The translations under genes were made by a program, and so were the position numbers. This document shows, one piece after another, positions 50,697 through 61,313 of a stretch of DNA of 64,000 nucleotides. Every line of letters begins with the position of its first letter. Positions within the stretch are counted from its first letter, which is position 1. Source of the stretch: Hirundichthys speculiger (taxonomy: Eukaryota; Chordata; Actinopteri; Beloniformes; Exocoetidae). The notes beneath the pieces were generated by a model, which ran no database searches, was not told the origin of the DNA, and saw only the letters and a program-made list of their open reading frames with translations. The stretch covers positions 353,001 through 417,000 of the forward strand of contig JAGFBZ010000328.1 in assembly GCA_018398805.1 (NCBI GenBank), read 5' to 3'.

Positions 50697-51080
50697 AATT
50701 TAAATGTCGGTACTGGGAGCAGATACTGATACCGATACTTGAAATGATAACAATGTTAAAGCCTGACTTTATTTATCCTGTACAGACAAATGAACCAGCC
50801 TACAAATTATCCTTTTAATTCCTTTTACGCTACAATGTCATGAAATGGGTCCGATACCCCTCCCATTTATAGCCATTTCCACCGGTATATAACGTACCAA
50901 ACTGATACCGATACTTGGAACGATAACAATGTTAAAGCCTGATTTTATTTATCCTGTACAGACAAATGAGCAAGCCTACAAATTATCTTTTTAATTCCTT
51001 ATACGCTACAATGTCATGAAATACGTCCGATACCCCTCCCATTTACAGCCATTTCCACCGGTATATAACGTACCAAACCG
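50697..51080 (+). repeat. Family H array: two tandem 176-bp units
   Basis: Two head-to-tail units are visible. TGATACCGATACTT occurs at 50728 and 50903, and GGTATATAACGTACCAAAC ends at 50902 and 51078. Each unit contains AAAGCCTGACTTTATTTATC-type sequence. The array continues after nested element F3. Confidence 0.75.
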
Positions 51081-51081
51081 G

Positions 51082-51560
51082 ATTAAGATTATTTTGGAGA
51101 ACTGTTTAACTGTTAAAACTAAACTTTATGGCATGTAAGAATGCAGTTTCTTTTATGATGGCGAGTCCTCAGTTTTGCTGCTTTATGACCTAACGACTGG
51201 AACATCCTCCCCGACCCCCAACAGTTTGCAACTTCCAGATAAACAGTTTGTTTATTATCTTGGACTGTAAGACTGGAGAGCTGGTGGCCATCTAGATTTT
51301 CGAAGACAAAGGGCCATAAAACTCCGGAGAACGAGAGGATACACCTTTCTGTGACTATAAGAACAGACACCTCCTGACATCCGGTGTGCATTTCCTGGCA
51401 TCTCTCTGTGGTGTTAAGGCAATGCATCATCGGCCGATTAAAATATTCTGCATGGCATATTGAATCTTTGTATTCATGATTGTATAAAACTCTTTAATTG
51501 ACCTTTGTTTCTAGTCTTGTCAATGGCACCAGATAAAAGAACATGGAGAATTAACTTTCA
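51082..51560 (-). mobile_element. Family F element, copy F3, nested in H
   Basis: F3 is inverted relative to F1 and F2. It starts TTAAGATTATTTTGGAGAAC and ends GAGAATTAACTTTCAC. It separates the second H unit from the next one at the point where CTTGGAA(C/T)GATAA should follow. Confidence 0.75.
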
Positions 51561-52465
51561 CTTGGAATGATAATGTTAAAGCCTGACTGTATTTATCCTG
51601 TACAGATAAATAAGCAAGCCTACAAATGATCCTTTTAATTCCTTCTATGCTACAGTGTCATGAAGATGGTCCGATACCCCTCCCATTTACAGCCATTTCC
51701 ACCGGTACATAACATACCAAACCAGTCTTTATAGGGTATGGGAGGACTCATCGGGGAACATTCCGATGCCACTAATAAAACCAACCAAAATAGGTTTGAT
51801 AAACAAGATTTTACTGCAAAACTGCCCAGGGGCAGTTTTTTTCTGCATCTCCTGTCCACTGGACATCCAAGTCAAATCCAATTTGTAGTTTTTGAAATTG
51901 AAAAGAAAATTAGGACAACTGTGTAGGCTTCATTTTTACTTCATGGTACATCCTTGATGGACCTTCAGTTCACTGCACCTGTAGCTCATTACACTACTTG
52001 TTGTACATACACTTGTTTTTATTGCTCTTGTGTGTTTTTATATGTCTTATAATTATGTTGTAAATAGGAATACCTTCTTTTTTTTATATTGCCATTTTAT
52101 TTGCGTCTGCTACACTGTAATTTCCCAGTTTGGGATCAATAAAGTCCATCCATCCATCCATCCATCCTTTTGTACTTGGGATTATAATCAGTTTGCCTTC
52201 TTCCCAGATTTTTCCCATCCAACTGTTACCTTTCAAATTTGAGATTTCTAGTGTCGAGGCAACTAATCTGAGCTTGAAACAGAACTTTTAACCAGTAGAT
52301 GGCACCTCCTCCTCACTGACTACTGACCACATAGCTCTGTACCAGATGTACCAGGGGTACTAGGTGTACCAGGTATACCTGTGTACTGATAATGACGTTA
52401 AAGCCTGACTTGATTTATCCTGTACAGACAAATGAGCAAGTTTAATTTCTTCTATACTACAATGC
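51561..52465 (+). repeat. Family H composite repeat, copy 2, with LINE-tail insertion
   Basis: It has the same order as copy 1: one tandem unit, the GGTATGGGAGGACTCAT unique region, a TTTTCCCATCCAACTGTTACC region, then a partial unit at 52375-52465. A LINE 3' end (51956-52162) splits it. Confidence 0.65.
51956..52162 (+). mobile_element. 5'-truncated LINE 3' end with (CCAT)n tail
   Basis: The 3' untranslated end reads TGTAATTTCCCAGTTTGGGA then TCAATAAAGTCCATCC, with a (ATCC)n tail. The uninterrupted H copy 1 reads ACATCCTTTGCACTTGGG, so the insertion lies at CATCCTT, which is repeated on both sides. This is target-primed integration of a severely 5'-truncated LINE. Confidence 0.75.
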
Positions 52466-53989
52466 AGCAGTGCCCTTAACTCATCCAGGTGATGAACTCC
52501 AACATGACTTGGCACCTGAATTTGGTTTCAACCTGCTTTTTCCAAATACTCTCAAAACGCAATGGACCACCCTTCCAACTGCAACGACCATGGGAACGTT
52601 GTTCGACCACCTGTTTTGGGATTCCCTTTGTTGTGCCAACCTGTTGACCGCCTGCCCATTTTCGTCGTGGTTGGGGTTTGTAATTACTGGTCCTTCAGAG
52701 AGATGAATTTCATCGTTTCACATCGTCACCTATGGCTAAAAAAAAAAAAAAAAAAAAATTTTTTCAAGAAGTAAATATGAATAAAGCCATCGGATTTGGT
52801 TTTAGTTGGACGAAAACGCAAGTATAGTAGTAAAGTAACCCTGAACATGCAACCGTTAATGCCACGGCCTGCCACTCACCCTCCCACTCGTCAAAGACGC
52901 TCCCTTCTTTCTTAGTCAACAGCAGTCGAAGCCTTCACATCCACAACACGAATTAAATCCTCGGTTCAGCTCAGGCCAGAATTAAAATTCACAAACAATG
53001 AATTCGTCAACGTTCAAGCTGACTATCCCCCTTCAATAGACTTCAGATAATTGAGTTCATCTGCATGAAAGCGTCTTCAAACGCAGTGGCAAATACTGCC
53101 TATATTGCTTGTTTGAACTCGACAGCGTCTGGTTGTTACACGCGTCCCCAATTTTTAATTCTTCCCTGAGAGTAGCAGCTGCTGCCGCTGCTGCCGGGAA
53201 ACCCATTTCTGATTTCCATCCAGAGTTGGACTGTTGACATCGCAGGAAGAACGTAATTACTTCCCTCACGACATGCATGCAAAAAATTATTAATAAGTTA
53301 CTGAGGTACACTCCGCGTCCCTAACTTCATGTCATTTCAAACGTGAACCCATGAGATAGCGCTCCAAGTAGATCTGCCGACATATCCAGCGCGGTAATGA
53401 GCTTGAACCAAGCCTCTGTCACAGTTTGCCGCCGTCACTCCTCCGTGACACTTCGATGGCTCCTCAAGGTGATGGACAGGTCAGAGGTGACTAATTTTAG
53501 CAATTGTTGCTGTCGCTCAGGCTTTTCAAAAGGGACACAATCTGGAAGAAAAACTGACTTTTAATAATGGACAACGTCACTCACAATGTCAAACACGGCG
53601 AGTGCACAGATACGGTTCTGCACTGAGATTAACTCTGGAACAGACTGATCAGTGGGTTTGCATTTTTTATTTCAGCGTTCACATGATTTATTCTGCAGAT
53701 ATGGACACTAACAGATACAAAACCTGTAAATCGGTCTGAAATTAAAAGCAGAAGTAGTCAACAAAAGGTTTGGGGAAGAGCAAAGACTTGATAACAGTCA
53801 CTGGAATAGTTTCAAATTCATTAAAAAGGGACAAACTCAAAAAGACATAACATTTGCATAAAGTCACAAATGGGAATCCAATAGTTCTACTGCTGAAAGG
53901 AAACTAAGCTTTTCTGGCTGTTAAAGGGCAATTTCTACCTGGAAACGTTCTGGGTTCATTCATTCTTTCCAACATCATTTTATTGTAAT

Positions 53990-55105
53990 TAGGGCTGGGC
54001 AAGTTAACGCGTTATTATCGCTTTAACTCATTAATTTAGCACTGACAGTTATTTTATCGCACGTTAACGCATGTTACTCACATGCTTTTGTTTTGAAAAG
54101 TCTGTTACTGGCTGCTGCAGAACTGGAAGACAATTGGCAGGTAAACATTTGAAGCTAAAACAGACATGGAGAACGGTAAAAATCCGTGAACTTTACAGTT
54201 CAGGTAGCAACTCAGGTAGCAATATTAACAATTCTGTCTGAAAAAAGAAAATCTGGACTGCAACAAAACTTTGGCGTCATTCCTCCATGTTCCATCAGAT
54301 CTGCTCCATGTGTTCACTGTCCTGCTGTTCTCTAGCTGGTTACTGCAGTGCGGCTCCATCTAGTGGCACAGATGTGTAATGACAAATTAAAGGTCCAGTC
54401 CTCGATTATAAAACAAATTCAGTTCTGTGACCCGTTTTTTAATTTCGTATTTGACCTAAGTCTAAAATTGAAATATAAAAAAAAACAGGCATTTTTTTGT
54501 TTTTTTGTGTTAGATTAAAAAACAAAAAACGAAATAAAATGCCACTTTTCTTTTTATTTTATTTTTTTGATTGATACACGGATTGGTAAAGTTACTGAAC
54601 TTTAACATGGACATTTTCATTTTAAAGTTCTCCCAGACGGAGGATTCAACAGAAACAAGGTTATTTGTAACAACTGACAAGTTGAACTCCCCGTTAAAAG
54701 TTTCTGCTGTTACCTCAGAAATGACCTGTTTTAATGTTCTGATTGTGCTGAGACACAATCATTTTGTTGGATTTGGTTTGTAGACTTTTTTTTTTTTTTT
54801 TTGTAAAAACAGGATGACATAAATGCCCTGGACAGTGGCAATTAGCTTTATTTTATTTTACATTTTTTAAAATAAGATTTACACTAAATATGTGTTACTG
54901 ACAACTGCTGATGTTAAAAGTGTTTGAACAACAAATGTTATGGCACTTTAGTTCATATGGCAGCAGAACATTTAAACAAAAGTGACCTTTACACTACTTT
55001 TGAATTCATTATTTGATTTTGCGTATACAATGCGATTAATCGTGATTAATCAGAGAAATAATGCGATTTATTGTGATCAAATATTTTAATCGTTGCCCAG
55101 CCCTA
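53990..55105 (+). mobile_element. Family E hAT-like element, copy E2
   Basis: The ends are TAGGGCTGGGCAAG and GTTGCCCAGCCCTA. The flanking octamers ATTGTAAT (53982-53989) and ATTGTAAA (55106-55113) match at seven of eight bases, indicating an hAT-type 8-bp duplication. No transposase is visible. It ends only about 160 bp before the EC1 exon. Confidence 0.82.
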
Positions 55106-55267
55106 ATTGTAAACCAACGTAGCATCGCCATCTGTGACGCTGAATTGCTCTTTGAAAGATGGAGCCGTTGCTCGTCGTGTCAGTGTCACCACGGAAACCC
55201 TGATGCAACGGACGGGATTCGATCATGTGCGATTGTCTCCCGTCTGACGAGTCTCTCTGATTTCCAG

Positions 55268-55562
55268 CTGCACTCCAACGCGGACAAAGGCGACGGCACC
55301 GTGAAGTACGTCCTGACCGGGGACGGGGCGGGCAGCCTGTTTCTGATCGACGAGAAGTCGGGGGACATCCACGCCACCAAGAGGCTGGACAGGGAGGAAA
55401 AAGCCATGTACACGCTACACGCCAAGGTCGTGGACAGGAACACCAACGAAGAGCTGGAGCCCGACACCGAGTTCAACATCAAGATTCATGACATCAATGA
55501 CAACGCTCCCAAGTTTTCCAGGGAGATCTACTTTGCCAGTGTCCCCGAAATGTCTGAAGTTG
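55268..55562 (+). CDS. type II cadherin EC1 exon
   Basis: The exon is 295 bp, the usual size for this exon in type II cadherins. It starts in phase 0 after TTTCCAG and ends one base into a codon before GTGAGTT. It encodes most of EC1 and the start of EC2. [10 protein letters not shown] opens the exon. LDRE (55385-55396) and DINDNAP (55490-55510) supply calcium ligands of the EC1-EC2 junction, and [11 protein letters not shown] leads into EC2. The frame is intact. [11 protein letters not shown] and IKIHDINDN resemble CDH9 and CDH10. The [15 protein letters not shown] segment differs from the usual TGRPVEPESEF type. Base composition is much more GC-rich than the flanking intron. The exon follows transposon E2 closely. 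Confidence 0.93.
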
Positions 55563-55919
55563 GTGAGTTATGTCATTTTTTTGTCTTTAAAGAAATTAGT
55601 AGCAGGAATTTTCAAAATCTATTTTAATCAGTAATTTGCACGTTTCAGTGCAGGTGGACACGGTGTATAGAAAAGCCATGAAGTGGATTATGTGAATCCA
55701 CGTTTCACATAGTGATGCTGAATCCCTGCAGATCCAGGTTAATCCCCCAGATCTGTGGGTGGATCTGGGAGTCCTGAACTCTAAACTGTAAGGAACTTCT
55801 ACCGTACTAGTTCTGCTACTGCAGGTATCACAAATCCTTTACCTGAATTATAAATCCATTCACGACTTTACATCTATCCTATAGATGACAAACGTACACA
55901 AAAGAGGCAGCTTTCAGCT

Positions 55920-56260
55920 CTATATGTGGAGCAGACTTGAAAATCTGACTGGAACACGCCCACCTCACGTCCGTCACAGTTGGCGATTTTAGCTGAGACG
56001 GCTTAGCTCATGTTAGCCTATGATTCTAATTGATGGTTCATTTTGATCAAATCTCTCCAAACATCCTCATTTCGAGTGTTGCTGTTGAACTGGCATCCAA
56101 AACAAGTGCTGCTGGAGCTGAAACTAGCTAGCGGAGCTCTGCTGGGAGCCATCTATTCCCCGCATGCATGGGGGTGCAGCTGGGCGAACCGACCGCCACC
56201 AGCCCGCGAATCGCCGGGTGACTAACTCTGGATCCTCGTGGACTTTTCACTTGGAAGGGT
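55920..56260 (+). repeat. low-copy repeat J, copy 1
   Basis: It shares an ordered set of words with 58610-58920: GATCAAATCT, then CATCCTCATTTC, then GCGGAGCT. Similarity is moderate and the ends are not defined. A third, weaker match lies at about 44180-44460. Confidence 0.4.
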
Positions 56261-58609
56261 CCTGAAACGACCCAATCCAATTTGTTTCTCTTTTAAACAT
56301 TCTAGCTGATGAGATGCAAAAAAAATAAATAAATAAAAAATTGCAGCCATTGTGTCGCTGTCATGGATGTGAAATCTATGCAAGTATGTTTATTTCTGCT
56401 GTTAAGTTGGTCACTTAAACATGGGGGTCAACGGAGATTTGTTCTGGTTTGCGGCCAGCACCTAGTGGTCAGTTGAGGAATTGCACGTTTTGTCACTTCA
56501 CAAAACGTGCAACACATCAGAATTTAAAATGCTGAAATAAAAGGAATGCTACTTCCTAACTGTTAGAAATTTTTTTTGATAAAACAGGAGTCGGTCTTTG
56601 TTTGGTACTTGAAAGTAAAGTGAAACCACATTAATACATTTATTTTAAGTTTGGGTAAATAATTTTACTTGATCTTTAACTCATCGTCCACTTAGTGTCA
56701 CATACTGTGAGAACACTGTAAAAGAAAAAACTGTGTTATTCATACACAGCCTCCATAAACAGTGGGGCCATGCTGAAACTTCACAATGGGGCCTGTTTAT
56801 TCAGGAAGCAGTGGGAGGAGTCAGGGGGAGGGGCTACCTCTCTGCCGTGATATCATCCAGAAATGCTTACCCTACCTTTAACAAGCTTCATGAAACAGTC
56901 ATTACACATTCTTTTCAATAATTATATGTTTTCATATCAAATTCAGGATCATTTATTTGCAGTTAGAGACAGTTTCTATTTCACTGACAGACAGACATAT
57001 AGATGGATAGATAGATCCCTTTTTTAGTTATAGTTTTAAATGTGCGGAATGTTCTTTTTAGTTATTGTGTTTTCTGAAATCCTAATTTCCATGTCTTGTG
57101 TTCGTAAAGTAATTTCATGGAATACTTGTGCTTTGTAATTTTTTCAATTCTTGCGGTTGTTAATTTTGCCATTTTGTCGATATTTCATGGAATAAACTGG
57201 CTTAAAAATAATTTGAGGGAATGAAAAGGAAAATAAGGAAAATCAATAGGTTTTACTTGTGTATTTAATTATTTATGTCACTGAATTGCATCAATTTAGT
57301 GGAACACGGCAAACAATTTCAGAGTGTTGAAAAGACACATCACGCCCTTTCAGCCAGACTGACCCAATGTGACAATAGCATTCAGCGCTTCAAAAGTTAT
57401 TTGCTGTTTTGCGTTTATTTGTTTGGTCAGGCTCATTGGGCATGCATAACAAGTAATGTCATTTGCCATTTTTAATAGGCAGTGGAATTATTGAAAGTTC
57501 AGATTGTCACAGTCTTGCCAATTAAGTATTTGCTTCATTGCACTCCATCCCATTCAAGTAATATGAATAAACGGGCCTGCATGAATATAAACAAAGCTTA
57601 TGAAAATAATGCATGCAAGTTGAAATCAATCCTCAATTATGCAACTGCAAATTAATACACAGGAGCAATCAAGGGTAAATCAAAACCCAATTGCCTATAT
57701 GACAAAATAACAATACTCAATTTGGGATTCATAATGCGGTGTCCTCTGATTCCCCAGCTGCGTGGGCTCCGTTAAGAGGTGGGTCGGGGTCATCGCCACT
57801 CATTTCTGGACTAATAAACTGCCTCACATGTTAAAGCTGAACACATTGCTTCATCGAGTCAGCCAGCCATGAAAAATCAGCGGCCCCCTCTTTATGCTAT
57901 CGGTGGCGGGACTAAGTGGGACAGATGTTCGAGGGTTCATTAGTATGCACAAAGACAGTCAGACAGGACACAACAGAGGTCCCCTGAATGCCAAGGACAG
58001 TATTTGCAATGTGGCGTGGTTGAAACGCTTGGGTGGATAAAGCAGGGCTTCTTATGAAAGTGATTTCAGTGACAGTGACCTCACCATGAGCTTATCTGTC
58101 CTTTTTATTTATTTCCCTTTAACGAACAAATGACACATCACCAGGCACCTCTCTCTTAGAGGATTTTCTGTTTACTTCTCATGTTCTGCATTTGTTGAAA
58201 TGCATGTGTGTGTGTAGATGAAAGGGGAACCTGCTTTATAAAGGCATCGAACACACACAAAAAATAAATAAATAAAAACGAATTATCTGCTGGCTTTAAT
58301 GAGAAAGGTGTTGTTTTTGTCTCACACTTCTATGATGAAGAGTCTGAAAGTGTTAGAAGGCCAAAATAATAACAGCTTAAAATGGGATTTTTTAGTAGAT
58401 GAACTGAGAAAAGCATATAATTCTGAAATTGTTAGGACTCTTGTAAGAACTTGCAGTAGCATTAAAGCTACTGGATGTCATAATTACAGGACTGTATAGA
58501 CTTAACAGTTTTTTGAACCCACTTTTTTTTTTTCGTTTTTGAGTGCAATGCTTTATTGGCAGGAACTGGTTCATCTAAAAATCAAATTAGTAAATTAGCA
58601 GAGTGGGAA

Positions 58610-58930
58610 GGTCTGGAAGCTGCCTCAAACGCGCCCTCTTTAGCTTATTTTAGCTTTGATGGGTTAGTTCACGCTAATCTGTGGTGCTAACTAATATTAC
58701 CCAATATTCATTGTGATCAAATCTGTCCTTGCATCCTCATTTCAGATGTTTTGGATGCTGTTTTGGCAGGGACAAATGTTACAACTTAAATGAGCATTAG
58801 CGGAGCTTTGCTACGACCCACAGCTGCACGGTTGCATGACATAGGTCTGCTCTGGCTGCTTGCTCATTGGGGAGTTGGGTTGCCAGAAAACCCGTTGGCC
58901 ATCCAGTTGCCCGTGGGGTGAGTCTAGCAC
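58610..58930 (+). repeat. low-copy repeat J, copy 2
   Basis: This is a partner of 55920-56260. It contains GTGATCAAATCTGTCC, GCATCCTCATTTCAG and TTAGCGGAGCTTTGC. No coding capacity or terminal structure was recognised. Confidence 0.4.
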
Positions 58931-59495
58931 CCTAGACTACAAAGCAGCGCGAGGGGCTTAGGTGACGGCGCAACATGTAGTCGAGCGTGACAGAGCACCA
59001 GTGGCTAGCGGTCTGGTAACTTCCTGAGGACAAGGGTCATGCAACTGGTGGATCAGGCTGTGACTGCTGCTGCAAGAGGTAGAAGCCGATGAAGCAGGAG
59101 GCAGTCTAGCTGGTATCCTCCTGCTAGCCCTGGCTAGCACCCTGTAACTGGAGGTGAATATACCTGCTTCAGGCCGTTTCTCTAAGCTTCGCTCCTGGAC
59201 CCTTCCAGGCTAATCAAGAACTGGCCACAGCGGCCTCTTAGCTAACAGTCCAACAAGCCTTGTTATTGTTGAAAAATAACACTATGAATCAAAATAAAAC
59301 ACTCTTAATTATTAATATGTGTGGTTTTATATCATTTTACCAAATGAGGTTCATAAAACTTCATCCAATTGAATTGAAGTGAATCAGGATGTTGAACCTG
59401 GGCAGCACTGACCACTTCTGACCAAATGCAGACACCATTTTACAAGAAATTTAATACAATTCAATTTGTAAATCCTTGAAGAAAACTAGTAATTA

Positions 59496-60222
59496 CAGTG
59501 CTACCTCTATTTACAAAATTAATTGGTTCTGGAAGTAGTTTCGTAAAAAAAATTTCGTAAGTAGAGACGCGTTTTCCATGTAAATGCTCTAATCCGTTCC
59601 AACCCCCCCAAAATTACGACATAATTTTTTTTTATAAATCATAAAAAAGCATCAAAACATGTAACAAATACATGTTGCCATTAGATTACTGCACAATAAT
59701 CATAAAATGAGAGTTGTACATAATAAAAAACAAAGAATAAAGTAAAGAATAAAAACTTATGTTCATTTACCTTTTAACTGCTATCGTCGTCACCTTTTCT
59801 CTCTCAGCAGTGGTTTTTGCCTGACTTTTGTAAAGAACCGATCCAAGGACGTTTGCTTTTGTCGGCTTCTTAACAATCCTTAGAAAATGTTCAAGGCAAA
59901 CATCATCATAGTGAGCGATAGTCCGACTAGTGAACACCTTTTCTGGGTAAATCTTTTCGAGGAATTCCAAAACTTCATGGAATTTTCCTAAAATTTCAAT
60001 GGGATGCCAGGAAGATGCTAGCTGATAGCCAGTGGCAGAGCAGCTACAAGTATGTTTACGTTCAGTAAACTTTGGGAGTTGTAAGTAGCATCGCGTACTG
60101 TATTTTTTGCCTTTCATATCCTGAAATTTATTTCGTAACAAGAGGCAATATTTTCCCGTTGAGAACGTGTCGTAGCCTGAAAATTCCGTATGTAGAGACG
60201 TTCGTACGTAGAGGTACCACGT
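59496..60222 (-). mobile_element. Tigger/pogo-like element with decayed transposase tail
   Basis: The left end CAGTGCTACCTCTATTTAC has TA before it. The right end, reverse-complemented, starts GTGGTACCTCTACGTACG. The two are imperfect inverted repeats. The minus-strand ORF at 59767-60141 contains LEKIYPEKVFTSRTIAHYDD and VCLEHFLRIVKKPTKANVLG. This resembles the C-terminal tail of Tigger-type (CENP-B-like DDE) transposases, where a similar helix is followed by a Lys-rich 'K..K...L..FL' segment. The catalytic domain is deleted, so this is a non-autonomous derivative. Confidence 0.6.
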
Positions 60223-60384
60223 TATTATAGTAGCTGTTAGTTGCAGTGACTGTTATGTTTTAAGTGTTGGTCAGGCCGTTAGTAAACCAGATGATTGTGG
60301 AGGTCGTCCACCTGTGTCTTCTGGAGTTTATCTTGTAGTAAAGCAGGCTCAACTGGCGTCAAGAGAAACTGAAGAGCATGATGC

Positions 60385-60684
60385 TCACAGTGTCCAGATG
60401 ACCGTGGGTTCGATGAAGCAGGTGTATGAAGGCATCTTCAACTCCAACCCCACAGCAATAAGCAAAGTGCCTGTTTTCTTACTCACGTGGACCAATAAAA
60501 GTCTCCCGTGCACATTCATGATGTGGGATGTTAGTGCAACAAGTCTATTGTCATTAAGAGCAGATGGATGAGATCTTCTCAGCATGGGAGCAAGGCAGGA
60601 AGCGCAGGCTTTAAGGACTCTGGTGCTGACGCCATCTGGACCTGCAGCCTTGGTCCTGTTCAGTCTCTCCAGCTGCCTCTTCAC
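60385..60684 (-). pseudogene. LINE reverse-transcriptase relic
   Basis: On the minus strand the ORF reads RTKAAGPDGVSTRVLKACAS, then SALNDNRLVALTSHIMN. 'KAAGPDG(V/I)' and 'LND.R.VALTS' are the first conserved blocks of the reverse transcriptase of fish LINEs. About 25-30 residues normally between them are missing, and the sequence after 'HIMN' loses similarity. The YADD catalytic block is absent, so the copy is dead. Confidence 0.8.
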
Positions 60685-61193
60685 CTAACTGCTGGAGAGA
60701 CAGACAGACGGGAGCTCCCATGTGGTTAGAAGTGGTATTGCTTCAGAGAGTGTAGAGTGTTATGAAATAACAAAGAAAAGATTTAAAAAAAAAATCCATT
60801 TCAGTGAAGTGCCAAAATAAAACTGCAAGTGCATGATTTTTGTTTTATACTCTAGCATCATGCAGCAGGAGCTTGGCAGCTCTGCCTTTTTTTAGACCAG
60901 CTCATTTGATTTCACTTCAGATGCCTCAGGTTTGACATGAAAGTTAGAGATTAGTCACCGGATACCAGTTTGAAAAAAAATAAAATAAAAAGAGAGTAAC
61001 ATAAGAGCGCTGCAGCTACTAAAAGCTGCCAGTATGAGCAATTGCACGGATGAAACCGCTCTCGGGCTCACAGCCCATCCATGTAAATTGAAAGTAAACG
61101 AAAATAAGTTGACTCAGTTTCTTGATCATGACTTGGACTCGGGATCACAGCAGATTAAATATGACTCTTCATGCTCTCTCTCTCTATTTGCAG

Positions 61194-61313
61194 GGACGTC
61201 TGTCATCACTGTAAGTGCCACTGATGCCGACGATCAAACGTACGGGAACAGTGCCAAGCTCGTGTACAGCATCCTGCAGGGACAGCCCTATTTCTCTGTG
61301 GATTCTGAAAACG
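61194..61313 (+). CDS. type II cadherin EC2 exon (first part)
   Basis: The exon is 120 bp, the usual size for this exon. It begins GG to complete a Gly codon split by intron 3 (V-G-T-S-V) and ends GAAAACG before GTGAGCC. It encodes [20 protein letters not shown], then [25 protein letters not shown] (61223-61237) carries the DXD calcium ligands of EC2. [19 protein letters not shown] is a hallmark of type II cadherins. The frame is intact. Confidence 0.93.

Larger units (their letters stand above)
43472..55267 (+). other. intron 2 (11.8 kb, phase 0)
   Basis: It starts GTAAGGTG and ends TGATTTCCAG. It contains elements B4, D4, the H arrays with nested F3 and a LINE tail, and E2. The stretch at 48300-50690 is largely repeat-free and includes possible regulatory sequence (see 50030-50190). 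A GCTAGCTTAGC-rich segment at about 44180-44800 resembles those at 55920 and 58610. No other exon was recognised. Confidence 0.75.
55563..61193 (+). other. intron 3 (5.6 kb, phase 1)
   Basis: It is bounded by GTGAGTT and TATTTGCAG. It contains two related repeats (55920 and 58610), a Tigger-like derivative (59496-60222), a reverse-transcriptase relic and a repeat-free AT-rich block at 57480-57740. Confidence 0.8.
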
